This document shows, one piece after another, positions 19,652 through 28,380 of a stretch of 64,000 nucleotides of DNA; within the stretch, counting starts at the first letter, position 1, and each line of letters starts with the position of its first letter. The DNA comes from Aliivibrio sp. 1S175 (GTDB lineage Bacteria > Pseudomonadota > Gammaproteobacteria > Enterobacterales > Vibrionaceae): assembly GCF_001690985.1 (NCBI RefSeq), contig NZ_MAJS01000013.1, positions 253,260-317,259 on the forward strand, written 5' to 3'. A model generated the notes under the pieces. It saw nothing but the letters and a program-made list of their open reading frames with translations. It did not search any database and was not told the origin of the DNA. The translations under genes were made by a program, and so were the position numbers.

Positions 19652-19718
19652 ATGACATCAAAATCCACTAAAACTGTCAGAAATTCGCCTCAAAAACGTC
19701 ACAAACTCTCTCTAGGAT
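19652..19718 (+). promoter_or_regulatory. Putative Pho-box array and -10
   Basis: Seven-nt units followed by A-rich tetranucleotides recur every 11 nt: ATGACAT-CAAA (19652), ATCCACT-AAAA (19663), CTGTCAG-AAAT (19674), TCGCCTC-AAAA (19685), ACGTCAC-AAAC (19696). Units 22 nt apart carry the TGTCA-like core of PhoB sites (CTGTCAT plus four A/T). A TAGGAT -10 candidate starts 10 nt past the last full unit (19713-19718), the geometry of PhoB-activated promoters. The intervening units match poorly. Confidence 0.45.
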
Positions 19719-19759
19719 GACAATCAAATTATTGATGTAGTCCAAAAGGATAGAGACGA

Positions 19760-20827
19760 ATGAAAACATTACTAACCAGTGCAACATTAATTGCGACAAC
19801 CCTATCTACACCGCTATTTGCTAAAGAAGCAGATATTCAATCTCTTGTGAATGCGGCAAAACAAGAAGGCCACATTTACAGTGTTGGTATGCCAGGAAGC
19901 TGGGCAAACTGGAAAGATACATGGAATGACCTAGGAAAAATCTACGGATTAAAACATCAAGATACCGACATGAGCTCGGCTCAAGAAATCGCAAAATTTT
20001 CTGCAGAAAAGAAAAATGCTACGGCTGATATTGGTGACATTGGCTTTACCTTTGCACGAGTCGCGGTTAAAAAAGGCGTCACTCAAGCGTATAAACCAAC
20101 CACTTGGGATTCCATTCCTGATTGGGCAAAAGACAAAGAAGGGCATTGGGCTCTAGCTTACACGGGCACTATCTCATTCATATCAAACAACCAATTAGTA
20201 AAAAATCCACCAACATCGTGGAGTGATTTATTAGAAGGTACATACAAAGTCAGCGTAGGAGATGTTGGGGTTGCAGCTCAAGCAAACAATGCCGTTTTAG
20301 CGGCGGCATTTGCTAATGGTGGCGATGAAAGTAACTTAAAACCAGCCATTAAATTCTTTGCTGAATTAGCAAAACAGGGTCGTTTGTCTTATACCGATCC
20401 TGGCTTAGCCAACTTAGAAAAAGGCGAAGTTGAAGTGGCTATCTTATGGGATTTCAACGCGTTAAATTATCGCGACAAGCTCGGTCATAATGAATCAGGG
20501 CAGGCACGTTTCAGCGTAAATATTCCTCAAGATGGATCGGTTATTTCAGGCTACACCACCATCATCAATAAATTCGCTAAAAACCCAAACTCAGCAAAAC
20601 TAGCCCGTGAATATATTTTCAGTGACCAAGGGCAAATTAACTTGGCTGAAGGCTACGCTCGTCCAATTCGTAACGACGTAATATTACCTAAAGCTATCCA
20701 AGACAAATTAATTCCAAGCGACCAATACACTAACGTTCATCCTGTTAGTGACTTCAAAGCATGGGAAAAATCCGCTCGTAAATTGCCACGTCAATGGCAA
20801 GAAAACGTCCTTATCAATCAACAATAG
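19760..20827 (+). CDS. ABC transporter periplasmic binding protein (family 1)
   Basis: 355-residue extracellular solute-binding protein with a signal peptide (MKTLLTSATLIATTLSTPLFA, cleavage about residue 21). It belongs to the Fe3+/spermidine/phosphonate-type group by its fold sequence (SVGMPGSWANW, ADIGDIGFTFARVAVKKG, PTSWSDLLEGTYKVSVGD). It is the first gene of a tight six-gene operon. Iron-type tyrosine ligands are not obvious, and the neighbouring phosphoesterases make a phosphorus compound a better guess than ferric iron. AAGGA lies 11 nt before the ATG. Confidence 0.85.
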   Translation: MKTLLTSATLIATTLSTPLFAKEADIQSLVNAAKQEGHIYSVGMPGSWANWKDTWNDLGKIYGLKHQDTDMSSAQEIAKFSAEKKNATADIGDIGFTFARVAVKKGVTQAYKPTTWDSIPDWAKDKEGHWALAYTGTISFISNNQLVKNPPTSWSDLLEGTYKVSVGDVGVAAQANNAVLAAAFANGGDESNLKPAIKFFAELAKQGRLSYTDPGLANLEKGEVEVAILWDFNALNYRDKLGHNESGQARFSVNIPQDGSVISGYTTIINKFAKNPNSAKLAREYIFSDQGQINLAEGYARPIRNDVILPKAIQDKLIPSDQYTNVHPVSDFKAWEKSARKLPRQWQENVLINQQ

Positions 20828-20835
20828 AGGTTGCT

Positions 20836-21657
20836 ATGAACAATAAGGTTATCCTTGTTGTTCTTGATGGACTTAATTACCAAGTAGCCCGCGATTGCAT
20901 GGGCTACTTAAATGGGTTAATTGAGCACCAAAGAACAACGCTATATAAAATTCAATCTGAATTGCCGTCGATGTCTCGCCCACTCTATGAGTGCCTACTC
21001 ACCGGTGTGTCTCCAGTCAAAAGTGGCATTGTAAACAACAATATAGTGCGTTTATCTCATCATGAATCGGTATTCAGCTTAGCCAGAAAACAAGGCCTAA
21101 AAACAGCGGCTGCCGCTTATCATTGGGTCAGCGAACTTTATAATATCGCCCCTTATCATGCAGTACGTGATCGCTTTACTGATGATGAAAATCTGAATAT
21201 TCAACATGGTTGTTTTTATCATTGGGATCACTATCCAGATGAAGCATTATTTCTAGATGCAGAGCACCTTCGTCGTACTCACCAACCCAATTTCTTATTA
21301 ATTCACCCAATGAACATTGATGATATTGGGCATAAATTTGGCTTAGATTCTCGCCAATACAGAAACAGCGCACGCGTGGCCGATATTATTCTGTCTAATT
21401 ATATTGATGATTGGGTTCGCGATGGTTATCAGATCCTCATTACCAGTGATCACGGCATGAATAACGACTTATCACACGGTGGGATCTTACCAGAAGAACG
21501 TGAGGTTCCTTTATTTGTCATTGGTCATCGTTTTAGTCATCAAGATCCAGATCTTAAAAACATAAAGCTAAAGCAAACCGATATCTGCGGTTCTATATGT
21601 CAATTATTGGCACTTGAACACGACAAACCTTATTCTCAGGAATTATTAGCATTATGA
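20836..21657 (+). CDS. Alkaline-phosphatase-superfamily phosphodiesterase (NPP/PhnA-like)
   Basis: 273-residue member of the type I phosphodiesterase/nucleotide pyrophosphatase family. Metal-site motifs are VVLDGL (first Asp, residue 9), the nucleophile region PSMSRPLYECLLTG (a Ser where relatives have Thr or Ser), DDIGHKFG and TSDHGM, then LSHGG. There is no signal peptide, so it acts in the cytoplasm on imported substrate, as phosphonoacetate hydrolase does. The start at 20836 follows AGAGG with 5-nt spacing, 8 nt after the binding-protein stop. Its stop overlaps the next start by 4 nt. Confidence 0.8.
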   Translation: MNNKVILVVLDGLNYQVARDCMGYLNGLIEHQRTTLYKIQSELPSMSRPLYECLLTGVSPVKSGIVNNNIVRLSHHESVFSLARKQGLKTAAAAYHWVSELYNIAPYHAVRDRFTDDENLNIQHGCFYHWDHYPDEALFLDAEHLRRTHQPNFLLIHPMNIDDIGHKFGLDSRQYRNSARVADIILSNYIDDWVRDGYQILITSDHGMNNDLSHGGILPEEREVPLFVIGHRFSHQDPDLKNIKLKQTDICGSICQLLALEHDKPYSQELLAL

Positions 21658-22541
21658 GTAGTTCTGTAGTCACTCATTCTAAAAACAACCCAAGTAAGCG
21701 ATTACCATTGTGGTTACATAAAATAAAGCCTGCGATTTGGCTCGCTCCATTGGCATTATTTTTCTATTTATTTCAATTAGCTCCGATGATTTGGGTGTTC
21801 ATCAATAGTTTTGTTTATGAAGATGAATACTCTTTTGAAAACTATCACGAAATATTCGATTCAAGCTTTATGCTACAAGGGTTTAGTAACAGTTTATGGT
21901 TGGCTATTTGGTCGAGTTTTATTGGGCTCGCAATTGCTACTTTGTTGGTTTCATCATTACGAAGAATTGACAGCAAAATTCGTGATGGCGTTATAGCCTT
22001 TACCAATATGAGCAGTAACTTCTCAGGCGTACCGCTCTCTTTTGCCTTCATTATTATTCTAGGCGTTAATGGCGCATTCACTTTGCTACTCAAGCAATAT
22101 GGTCTCATTGATGATTTTAATTTATATGGCCAATGGGGCTTACTCACGCTTTATATTTACTTCCAAATCCCTTTGGGTGTTTTATTACTTTATCCCGCGT
22201 TTGATGCATTAAGCGATGATTGGCAGGCCGCCTCAGCTCTACTTGGTGCAAAAACATGGCAATACTGGACAAAAATCGCCTTACCCGTGTTATCACCCGC
22301 GTTACTCGGCACCTTCATCATTTTAATCGCTAACGCCATTGGTGCTTACGCCAGTGTATATGCTCTCACCAATGGTAACTACAACGTCATTACCGTTCGT
22401 ATTGCGAGTCTTGTTTCTGGGGATTTATTCTTAGAGCCAAATTTAGCCGCCGCAATTTCTGTCATCTTAATGGCAATACTGGCCTTCATTACCCTAATTA
22501 ATCAATGGCTTATTACTAGGAGTTATCATGCAAAACGTTAA
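21654..22541 (+). CDS. ABC transporter permease, subunit 1
   Basis: 295-residue inner-membrane permease with six helices and a BPD_transp_1 domain; the EAA-type loop is at about residues 178-200 (DALSDDWQAASALLGAKTWQYW). Starts inside an ATGA overlap with the phosphodiesterase gene and overlaps the second permease gene by 14 nt, which implies translational coupling. It belongs to the spermidine/iron/phosphonate permease group. Confidence 0.9.
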   Translation: MSSSVVTHSKNNPSKRLPLWLHKIKPAIWLAPLALFFYLFQLAPMIWVFINSFVYEDEYSFENYHEIFDSSFMLQGFSNSLWLAIWSSFIGLAIATLLVSSLRRIDSKIRDGVIAFTNMSSNFSGVPLSFAFIIILGVNGAFTLLLKQYGLIDDFNLYGQWGLLTLYIYFQIPLGVLLLYPAFDALSDDWQAASALLGAKTWQYWTKIALPVLSPALLGTFIILIANAIGAYASVYALTNGNYNVITVRIASLVSGDLFLEPNLAAAISVILMAILAFITLINQWLITRSYHAKR

Positions 22542-23316
22542 CGCCACCTTTCACAAATCAGTCGTTTATTCTATTGTCGGTATCATGATGATCCCAATTA
22601 TCGCGACGTTTGTGTACTCGATGTCTTCACGCTGGGGGGCGACAATCCTTCCAGATGGATTCACTTTGAACTGGTATGGACAACTATTAACAGACGAGCG
22701 TTTCATCGCTGCATTTGGGCGTTCATTATTTATTGGTCTCGCCGCATTAACGTTGAGTGTTGTACTGATTATTCCCGCTATTTTTGTTGTGTTTTATTAC
22801 TTCCCAAAACTCGATAAAGTGATGAACATTCTCATTCTCTTACCCTTTGCGGTTCCACCTGTCGTGTCATCCGTTGGGTTATTGCAAATCTATGCTGACA
22901 GTAGTATCCCTTTAGTTGGAACACCCTGGATACTCATCGGAACCTATTTCACTATTGCATTGCCATTTATGTACCGCGCTGTCGCAAATAGTTTTGAAGC
23001 CATCAATTTACACGATCTAATGGATGCAGCTCATTTACTAGGAGCAAGTACAACCAAAGCCTTTCTCTTGATCATTCTTCCGAATTTAAGAAAAGGATTA
23101 ATGGCATCACTCTTCTTATCCTTTTCATTTTTACTGGGTGAATTTGTGTTTGCCAACATCTTAGTCGGCACGCGTTATGAAACTCTGCAAATCTACCTCT
23201 ATAACATGCGACAAACAAGCGGACACTTTACGTCTGCATTAGTAATGACCTATTTCTTATTCATCTTTTTACTGACTTGGCTAGCAAGTCGTTTTAGCCA
23301 AGGGATCAAATCATGA
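22528..23316 (+). CDS. ABC transporter permease, subunit 2
   Basis: 262-residue partner permease with six helices. The EAA loop is visible (NLHDLMDAAHLLGASTTKAF, about 167-186). It overlaps the preceding gene by 14 nt and the ATPase gene by 4 nt (ATGA). Together with subunit 1 it forms a heterodimeric channel for the solute bound by the 19760 gene product. Confidence 0.9.
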   Translation: MQNVNATFHKSVVYSIVGIMMIPIIATFVYSMSSRWGATILPDGFTLNWYGQLLTDERFIAAFGRSLFIGLAALTLSVVLIIPAIFVVFYYFPKLDKVMNILILLPFAVPPVVSSVGLLQIYADSSIPLVGTPWILIGTYFTIALPFMYRAVANSFEAINLHDLMDAAHLLGASTTKAFLLIILPNLRKGLMASLFLSFSFLLGEFVFANILVGTRYETLQIYLYNMRQTSGHFTSALVMTYFLFIFLLTWLASRFSQGIKS

Positions 23317-24332
23317 GCTATGTAAGCGTAAATAAATTAACGAAACGTTTTGGTGATAATACCGTATTTGAAGATGTGAGTTTCAATATCGAAAAAGGGG
23401 AATTCATCACGTTATTAGGCCCAAGTGGTTGTGGTAAATCAACACTACTTCGTAGCTTAACGGGCTTAGACCCTATCAATAACGGCGAAGTTTGGGTAAA
23501 TGGCGAAAACATCACAAACCAAACACCACAACAACGTGGTATTGGGATGGTGTTTCAATCTTATGCCTTATTCCCCAATATGACCGTAAAAGAAAACATT
23601 GCATTTGGTTTGAAAATGAAAAAAATCGATGCACATACAGTCGAAAAAGAGGTAAATAAAGTCATTGAATTGGTTGATTTGAATGGCAAAGAAGATCGCT
23701 ACCCACATCAACTTTCTGGCGGACAACGTCAACGAGTTGCATTGGCTCGTGCGTTAGTTGTAAAACCTAGAATATTATTACTGGATGAGCCATTATCGGC
23801 ATTAGATGCAAAGATCAGAAAACGCCTTCGCCAACAAATCCGTGATATTCAAAAAGAGCTAAACTTAACGACGATCTTTGTCACTCACGATCAAGAAGAA
23901 GCGATGATCATGTCCGATCGCATCTTTTTAATGAATCAAGGCGAAATCGTTCAACAAGGATCACCAGAAGAAATATACACCCAACCTGCAAATGAGTTTG
24001 TAGCTGGTTTCATGGGACACTACAACTTGGTGGATGCACCAAAAGCAAAACAACTCTTTGATATTGAAACTGAATGGAAAGTCGCCATTCGTCCAGAATC
24101 GATTTATGTAAAAGAAGAAGGTCGACACTATGCCGAGCATATTTCAGCACCAAAACAAGGCATTATTAAGAGCCACCAATTACTTGGTAATGTTATTCGC
24201 TACCAAGTCGATGTAAATAATTGCGATCTTACCGTCGATTTATTAAATCGTTCTTCAGAGAGGCTGTTAGCCGCAGGAAGTACACTAGACTTACTCTTTA
24301 ATCTTAACGAAATTCAACCAGTGAGAGCTTAG
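23313..24332 (+). CDS. ABC transporter ATP-binding protein
   Basis: 339-residue ATPase of the PotA/FbpC/PhnT type. Walker A GPSGCGKST (about 37-45), signature LSGGQRQR (about 135-142), Walker B ILLLDEP, and the His loop VTHDQEEA are intact. A C-terminal TOBE-like regulatory part (about 245-339) is present. It overlaps the upstream permease by ATGA, and the HAD gene follows 1 nt after its stop. Confidence 0.92.
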   Translation: MSYVSVNKLTKRFGDNTVFEDVSFNIEKGEFITLLGPSGCGKSTLLRSLTGLDPINNGEVWVNGENITNQTPQQRGIGMVFQSYALFPNMTVKENIAFGLKMKKIDAHTVEKEVNKVIELVDLNGKEDRYPHQLSGGQRQRVALARALVVKPRILLLDEPLSALDAKIRKRLRQQIRDIQKELNLTTIFVTHDQEEAMIMSDRIFLMNQGEIVQQGSPEEIYTQPANEFVAGFMGHYNLVDAPKAKQLFDIETEWKVAIRPESIYVKEEGRHYAEHISAPKQGIIKSHQLLGNVIRYQVDVNNCDLTVDLLNRSSERLLAAGSTLDLLFNLNEIQPVRA

Positions 24333-24333
24333 T

Positions 24334-24999
24334 ATGACGCAGCCATTGTACGTATTTGATATGGATGACACGTTGATCAACGGTGATTGTGCCATGATTT
24401 GGAATGAGTTCTTAGTGGATAAAGGAATTGTCACGGATCCTAGCTTTTTAACGGAAGATAAACGTTTAATGGCACTGTATTCGCGGGGTTTGATGGATAT
24501 GGACGATTATCTTGCCTTCTCAATGCACCCATTGAAAGCAGTGGCAAAAGAAAAAATCACAGAACTTACGGAAGAATGTGTCGAAGAGCGAATTTTGCCT
24601 TTATTGTTTCCCGAAGCAAAAATGCTCATTCAAGAATTAAAAAACGATAACATTGATATTGTTATCATCTCTGCATCAGTCACATTTTTAGTCAACGCCG
24701 TCGCTAAAAAAATCGGCATTGAGCATGCAATTGGTATTGATTTGAAAGAAAAAAATGGTTGTTACACTCGCCATATATTAGGAACGGCAAGCTATAGAGA
24801 AGGGAAAGTAACGCGATTAACGGAATGGTTAGGTGAAGAAAAGAATACCTATTCTGATATTCACTTTTATACTGATTCTATCAACGATTTACCATTGTGT
24901 TTGTACGTGGACCATACGTACTTGGTAAATCCTTGTGAACCACTAAAAAGCTATTCAGAGAAGAATAATTGGCCTGTGCTATTTTGGGGAAGCCAATAA
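24334..24999 (+). CDS. HAD-IB family phosphatase
   Basis: 221-residue cytoplasmic haloacid-dehalogenase phosphatase. Motif I DMDDT (nucleophile Asp9, Asp11), motif II Ser in IISAS, and motif IV-like YTDSINDLPL are present, with a helical cap after motif I as in the PSPase-like IB subclass. It is the last gene of the transporter operon, so it probably removes phosphate from the product released by the operon's phosphodiesterase. Substrate not determinable from sequence; a phosphoalcohol such as phosphocholine or glycerol phosphate is possible. Confidence 0.85.
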   Translation: MTQPLYVFDMDDTLINGDCAMIWNEFLVDKGIVTDPSFLTEDKRLMALYSRGLMDMDDYLAFSMHPLKAVAKEKITELTEECVEERILPLLFPEAKMLIQELKNDNIDIVIISASVTFLVNAVAKKIGIEHAIGIDLKEKNGCYTRHILGTASYREGKVTRLTEWLGEEKNTYSDIHFYTDSINDLPLCLYVDHTYLVNPCEPLKSYSEKNNWPVLFWGSQ

Positions 25000-25029
25000 A
25001 AATTCAATTAAATCTAAAAACGTGATTAA

Positions 25030-25239
25030 TTAGTAAGAAATTAAAAAATTGCCAATAGAGTGATTATCGCTATTGGTAATACTTCCTTCGCCCGTCTCTT
25101 CACAATATGAAAATTGAATATCAAACGTATTCAAATTGCCTTTGATTAAGACATTACGCAATAAAACATCACTGTTTAGTTGGTGAATTGGAGCGTCCCA
25201 TGAAACATTATCTTTGAAAATAGTAAAACTTACGTTCAT
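25030..25239 (-). CDS. Small hypothetical protein
   Basis: 69-residue protein without signal peptide or membrane helix; beta-rich and acidic (MNVSFTIFKDN start, NFLISY end). AAAGG lies 7 nt before the ATG, and it is convergent with the HAD gene. I recognise no family. The ribosome site and unbroken frame support it as a gene, but only moderately. Confidence 0.55.
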   Translation of the reverse strand: MNVSFTIFKDNVSWDAPIHQLNSDVLLRNVLIKGNLNTFDIQFSYCEETGEGSITNSDNHSIGNFLISY

Positions 25240-25484
25240 TTAGTACCTTTGGATTTATAAATAGAAAATATGATTATTTTTTAACCTGTGTTTTTTAAAT
25301 ACAATGAGGCCAAAAAAATAATTTAAATTATGTAATAGATTGATGTTACAGAAAATGATTAGATTAAAACTAGGATAGTAAGGATAACTAAGAGATTTTA
25401 TGACAAGTACAAAACAGGAGCAGATGTTTGAAATGTTTATATCTTACAGAGTAGAACTAAATCGAGTGTTAACAATATTTAAAA

Positions 25485-25515
25485 GTAGCGCAGATGGTAT
25501 AAATACCATCTACGC
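25485..25515 (-). terminator. Hairpin after the csp gene
   Basis: Nine-bp perfect stem AGATGGTAT/ATACCATCT (25492-25511) with an AA (effectively 4-nt) loop, 18 nt past the csp stop; the following U content on the minus strand is modest (CTACTTTT). Confidence 0.6.
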
Positions 25516-25528
25516 AACTTATTTGAAA

Positions 25529-25738
25529 TTAAGCAGCTACAACGTTAGCAGCTTGAGGGCCTTTTTGGCCTTGCTCAACTTCAAAAGAAACTTTTTGGCC
25601 TTCAGCAAGAGTTTTGAAACCCTCTGAAGCGATAGCACGGAAATGTACGAATACGTCAGCGCCGCCGTTATCTTGAGTGATAAAACCGAAACCTTTCTCT
25701 TCGTTAAACCATTTAACGATACCAGTTGTTTTAGACAT
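25529..25738 (-). CDS. Cold-shock protein (CspA family)
   Basis: 69-residue nucleic-acid chaperone of the CSD fold. RNP1 KGFGFIT (about 15-21) and RNP2 VFVHF (about 29-33) are intact, as is the NEEKGFGF basic patch. AAGGG lies 7 nt before the ATG at 25738; the upstream open frame is its leader. Such proteins melt RNA hairpins and act as transcription antiterminators. The gene has a leader of about 170 nt with its own terminator-like hairpin. Confidence 0.96.
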
Positions 25739-25764
25739 GTGATGTCCCTTATATTTAAATTCAT

Positions 25765-25784
25765 AAAAAATCGCATAATGCGAT
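25765..25784 (-). promoter_or_regulatory. Terminator-like hairpin in the csp leader
   Basis: On the minus strand ATCGCA-TTA-TGCGAT is followed directly by a run of six U, ending 27 nt before the csp start codon. It has the form of an intrinsic attenuator that the Csp protein itself could melt (inference from known CspA/CspE antitermination). Confidence 0.5.
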
Positions 25785-25918
25785 GCGCTTAGAGCTTGAA
25801 TTATTAAATGTGACGACAAAGCTAAGGGAAACACTGAGAATAACGACATTACGAAGAAATACTAAGGCTTACTTTTACTTGATGTTCATTAACAACTCTG
25901 AGCAACAGAGCGAGATGG

Positions 25919-25946
25919 ATAATACCTTAGTACCAAATATTGTAAA
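25919..25946 (-). promoter_or_regulatory. Promoter of the csp gene
   Basis: Minus-strand -35 TTTACA (25941-25946) and -10 TATTAT (25919-25924) with a 16-bp spacer. Transcription would start near 25912 and give a leader of about 170 nt, like the long 5' UTRs of cspA genes. Confidence 0.6.
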
Positions 25947-26161
25947 GTTTTTTCTTCATTTTTTTTTGCTTATTGACAATCAGATTTAATAATATCAATA
26001 AGTTACAACTGTATTTTTTATCCAAATCACGTCAACTTAAACGGTATTAAACAAAATCGAAATCTAACATTACCAAGAAAATCAATTAAATTATCCCCCT
26101 CTTTAGCTATGATAACTTTATAAATAAGCCATCACATCCCTATTTAGCGGAGTAATAACGT

Positions 26162-26377
26162 ATGAAAAAAATAGTCCCATTTATTCTACTCGCCTTTTTC
26201 AGTCTACGTTTATTCGCTTCTGTAGGTCCTCATATACAACAATTAGAACATGATGGATTCACCATTTTACGTTCAGCTCTGATTGTTGGTGCCATCTGTT
26301 TTGTCATTTCATTTGTCATCAAGAAATTTAAAAAACCGTCAACCGTTATGACAAAAACAGACGATGGTTCAGAATAA
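26162..26377 (+). CDS. Small membrane protein
   Basis: 71 residues: a signal-peptide-like N-terminus (MKKIVPFILLAFFSLRLFA), a short loop, one membrane helix (ALIVGAICFVISFVI, about 39-53) and a basic then acidic tail. GGAG precedes the ATG by about 9 nt, and a strong terminator follows at once. No family recognised. Likely a real small inner-membrane protein. Confidence 0.6.
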   Translation: MKKIVPFILLAFFSLRLFASVGPHIQQLEHDGFTILRSALIVGAICFVISFVIKKFKKPSTVMTKTDDGSE

Positions 26378-26382
26378 TGGAT

Positions 26383-26416
26383 AAAAAAATAGCGGCCAAG
26401 TTGGCCGCTATTTTTT
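26383..26416. terminator. Bidirectional terminator
   Basis: A-run, 10-bp GC-rich stem (TAGCGGCCAA/TTGGCCGCTA, 1-nt loop centre) and T-run between the small membrane protein gene and the convergent mscS-type gene. Confidence 0.92.
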
Positions 26417-26424
26417 ATTTGTAT

Positions 26425-28041
26425 TTATTGTTTAATTTCAGCGTCATGTCTATAGATATGAAGATCTCTTTGTGGGAATGGAATACTAACACCTTCCGCA
26501 TCAAAACGTTTCTTAACCGCTTCAGTGACTTCCCAATACACATCCCAATAATCATCCGTCTTCACCCATGGGCGAACAACGAAATCTACTGATGATTCAT
26601 TTAACGTATGCAGTTTAATCATGTGCTCAGGCGATTTTAATACTTTTGGATGGCTTAACAAAATATCATTAAAGATAGATTTTGCTTTTTCAATATCATC
26701 TTGGTAACCAATACCAAAAACCATATCGACGCGTCGCACCGTCTCAACCGTTACATTCTTAATTACATCACCCCAAATCTTATTATTTGGGAAGACCAAG
26801 TTTTGGTTATCAACGGTTTTAATTGTTGTTGAAACCAAGTTCATGTGGCTCACTTTACCTGTGATACCAGCAATCTCCACTAAGTCATTAACATCAAATG
26901 GACGATAGATAAGAATCATCATTCCTGATGCAAAGTTTGACAATGTGTCTTTTAATGCAAAACCGATAACGACACCAGCAACACCAAAACCAGCCAGTAA
27001 TGGACCTAGATCAATACCTACTTGAGATAATGCAATCAAAATACCAATCAACATAACTAGCTTAGTCCCCATTGATACAAAGAAATCTTGCATCAAACGG
27101 CTGAACTTCATTTTAGAATGCGAAACACTGTGTTTAATCGTTTTTCTCGCAAGCTGAGAGAGAAGACGAGCAACCCAAAGAATAATGAAGAATATAAGCA
27201 CTTTAAATATTAAAGAAGGAGCATTCTGAATACCCCATTCTTTAAAGCTATTACCCCATCCCTCTAGAAGCCCATAAGCAACACCTAAATCAAGTACATC
27301 ACTGTTAATATCCCCAGTCATTGAGAAAATAAGTTGCTTATATTTTGTAATATCAACGCCATTTTCTTCCATTAACCCTGTTGTCGCTTGTAAGCTTGCA
27401 ACCATTAATGAAATACGCTCTGTTAAATTCACAGCATTGTGCTTCAACGTTGCTTTTTGTTCTTCTGAGGCAAATTTCAAACGTTTAGCGATATCACTTC
27501 GTTGAGTATTAAGATAATGAATGACGTTAAATAAAAGATCAGCACGGGTTTCTAATTCTTTTAAAATTATTTTTTCTTGTTTCGAAAAATCAATATTTAA
27601 TTCTTCACCCCAAGACAACGTTTCAAATGCTTCTACGTAGTATTGATCCATCAAACCAAGACGCTTTTGAGCCGCAAATTGCAAATCAGCCTTCTCATCA
27701 CCACTTGCTTTTCTTGATGCTTTAGTAATTCGAATTAGCTCTTTTTGACTATAAGTTAATAATTGACTAATCAATTTCATTTCAGACTGAACTAAACCAG
27801 TTAATTCAGCGCTCTTTGGATCTTCTTGGAGCTCTAATGCTATGTTCGCTCGAACGGTTTCATTTTGTCGACGTAATACATCTTCAAAAAACAGTTTATC
27901 GGCGGGATCAGCAGTAGATAACTGAACTAAGCGTTCCTGTAATTTTTGTTGTGTAACTTTAATTTCATTAATACTTTGTGCGTAAGTTGGCGTAATAAAG
28001 CTAACCATCAATAGCAACAAAGCCACATATTTCTTAATCAT
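26425..28041 (-). CDS. Mechanosensitive channel of the MscS family
   Basis: 538 residues: signal peptide (1-21), a long periplasmic alpha-helical/coiled-coil region (about 22-235), then membrane helices and the MscS core with the pore-lining helix and beta domain (LAGFGVAGVVIGFALKDTLSNFASGMMILIYRPFDVND, about 350-388). Releases solutes under hypo-osmotic shock, which complements the osmolyte-accumulating bet and ect genes in this window. The extra periplasmic part puts it with larger MscS paralogues, not the 286-residue MscS itself. Confidence 0.9.
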   Translation of the reverse strand: MIKKYVALLLLMVSFITPTYAQSINEIKVTQQKLQERLVQLSTADPADKLFFEDVLRRQNETVRANIALELQEDPKSAELTGLVQSEMKLISQLLTYSQKELIRITKASRKASGDEKADLQFAAQKRLGLMDQYYVEAFETLSWGEELNIDFSKQEKIILKELETRADLLFNVIHYLNTQRSDIAKRLKFASEEQKATLKHNAVNLTERISLMVASLQATTGLMEENGVDITKYKQLIFSMTGDINSDVLDLGVAYGLLEGWGNSFKEWGIQNAPSLIFKVLIFFIILWVARLLSQLARKTIKHSVSHSKMKFSRLMQDFFVSMGTKLVMLIGILIALSQVGIDLGPLLAGFGVAGVVIGFALKDTLSNFASGMMILIYRPFDVNDLVEIAGITGKVSHMNLVSTTIKTVDNQNLVFPNNKIWGDVIKNVTVETVRRVDMVFGIGYQDDIEKAKSIFNDILLSHPKVLKSPEHMIKLHTLNESSVDFVVRPWVKTDDYWDVYWEVTEAVKKRFDAEGVSIPFPQRDLHIYRHDAEIKQ

Positions 28042-28380
28042 AAAAAACGTCCTATATAAATCATGACTATATAATAATCTAAGCCTGTCTATTCTCGTGC
28101 ATAACTCTTATCAATAATAGTGATAAATGATGATATTACGCTCACTTGTTGATAATTTGTGATTTAAAAATAAATTTACTGAGTGACACTTTACTCCGTT
28201 ATGTTTCAATGTGTATTTGATATCGTTAATATAATTTAATTCAGCTTTTCTGTATTCTCATTAGACATGTTAATTAACATCGCTACTATTCATTTTTAAA
28301 ACAATAAAAAGGGCGTATCTATATAAAATAAATACGCCCTTTCACATATGAATAATCCGTTAAAATCGCTTTATCATTAT
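28042..28380. other. Intergenic region upstream of the mscS-type gene
   Basis: 339 AT-rich nt. It contains the terminator of the flavin reductase gene at 28308-28342; I see nothing else besides the presumed promoter of the channel gene. Confidence 0.5.
28305..28342 (-). terminator. Terminator of the flavin reductase gene
   Basis: Eleven-bp stem AAAGGGCGTAT (28308-28318) with ATACGCCCTTT (28332-28342), 13-nt loop, and a five-U run for minus-strand transcription. Confidence 0.8.

Noticed and set aside
25400-25627. 75-codon plus-strand ORF over the csp 3' region
   Set aside because: It runs through the csp terminator and antisense to the csp coding sequence; no protein features.
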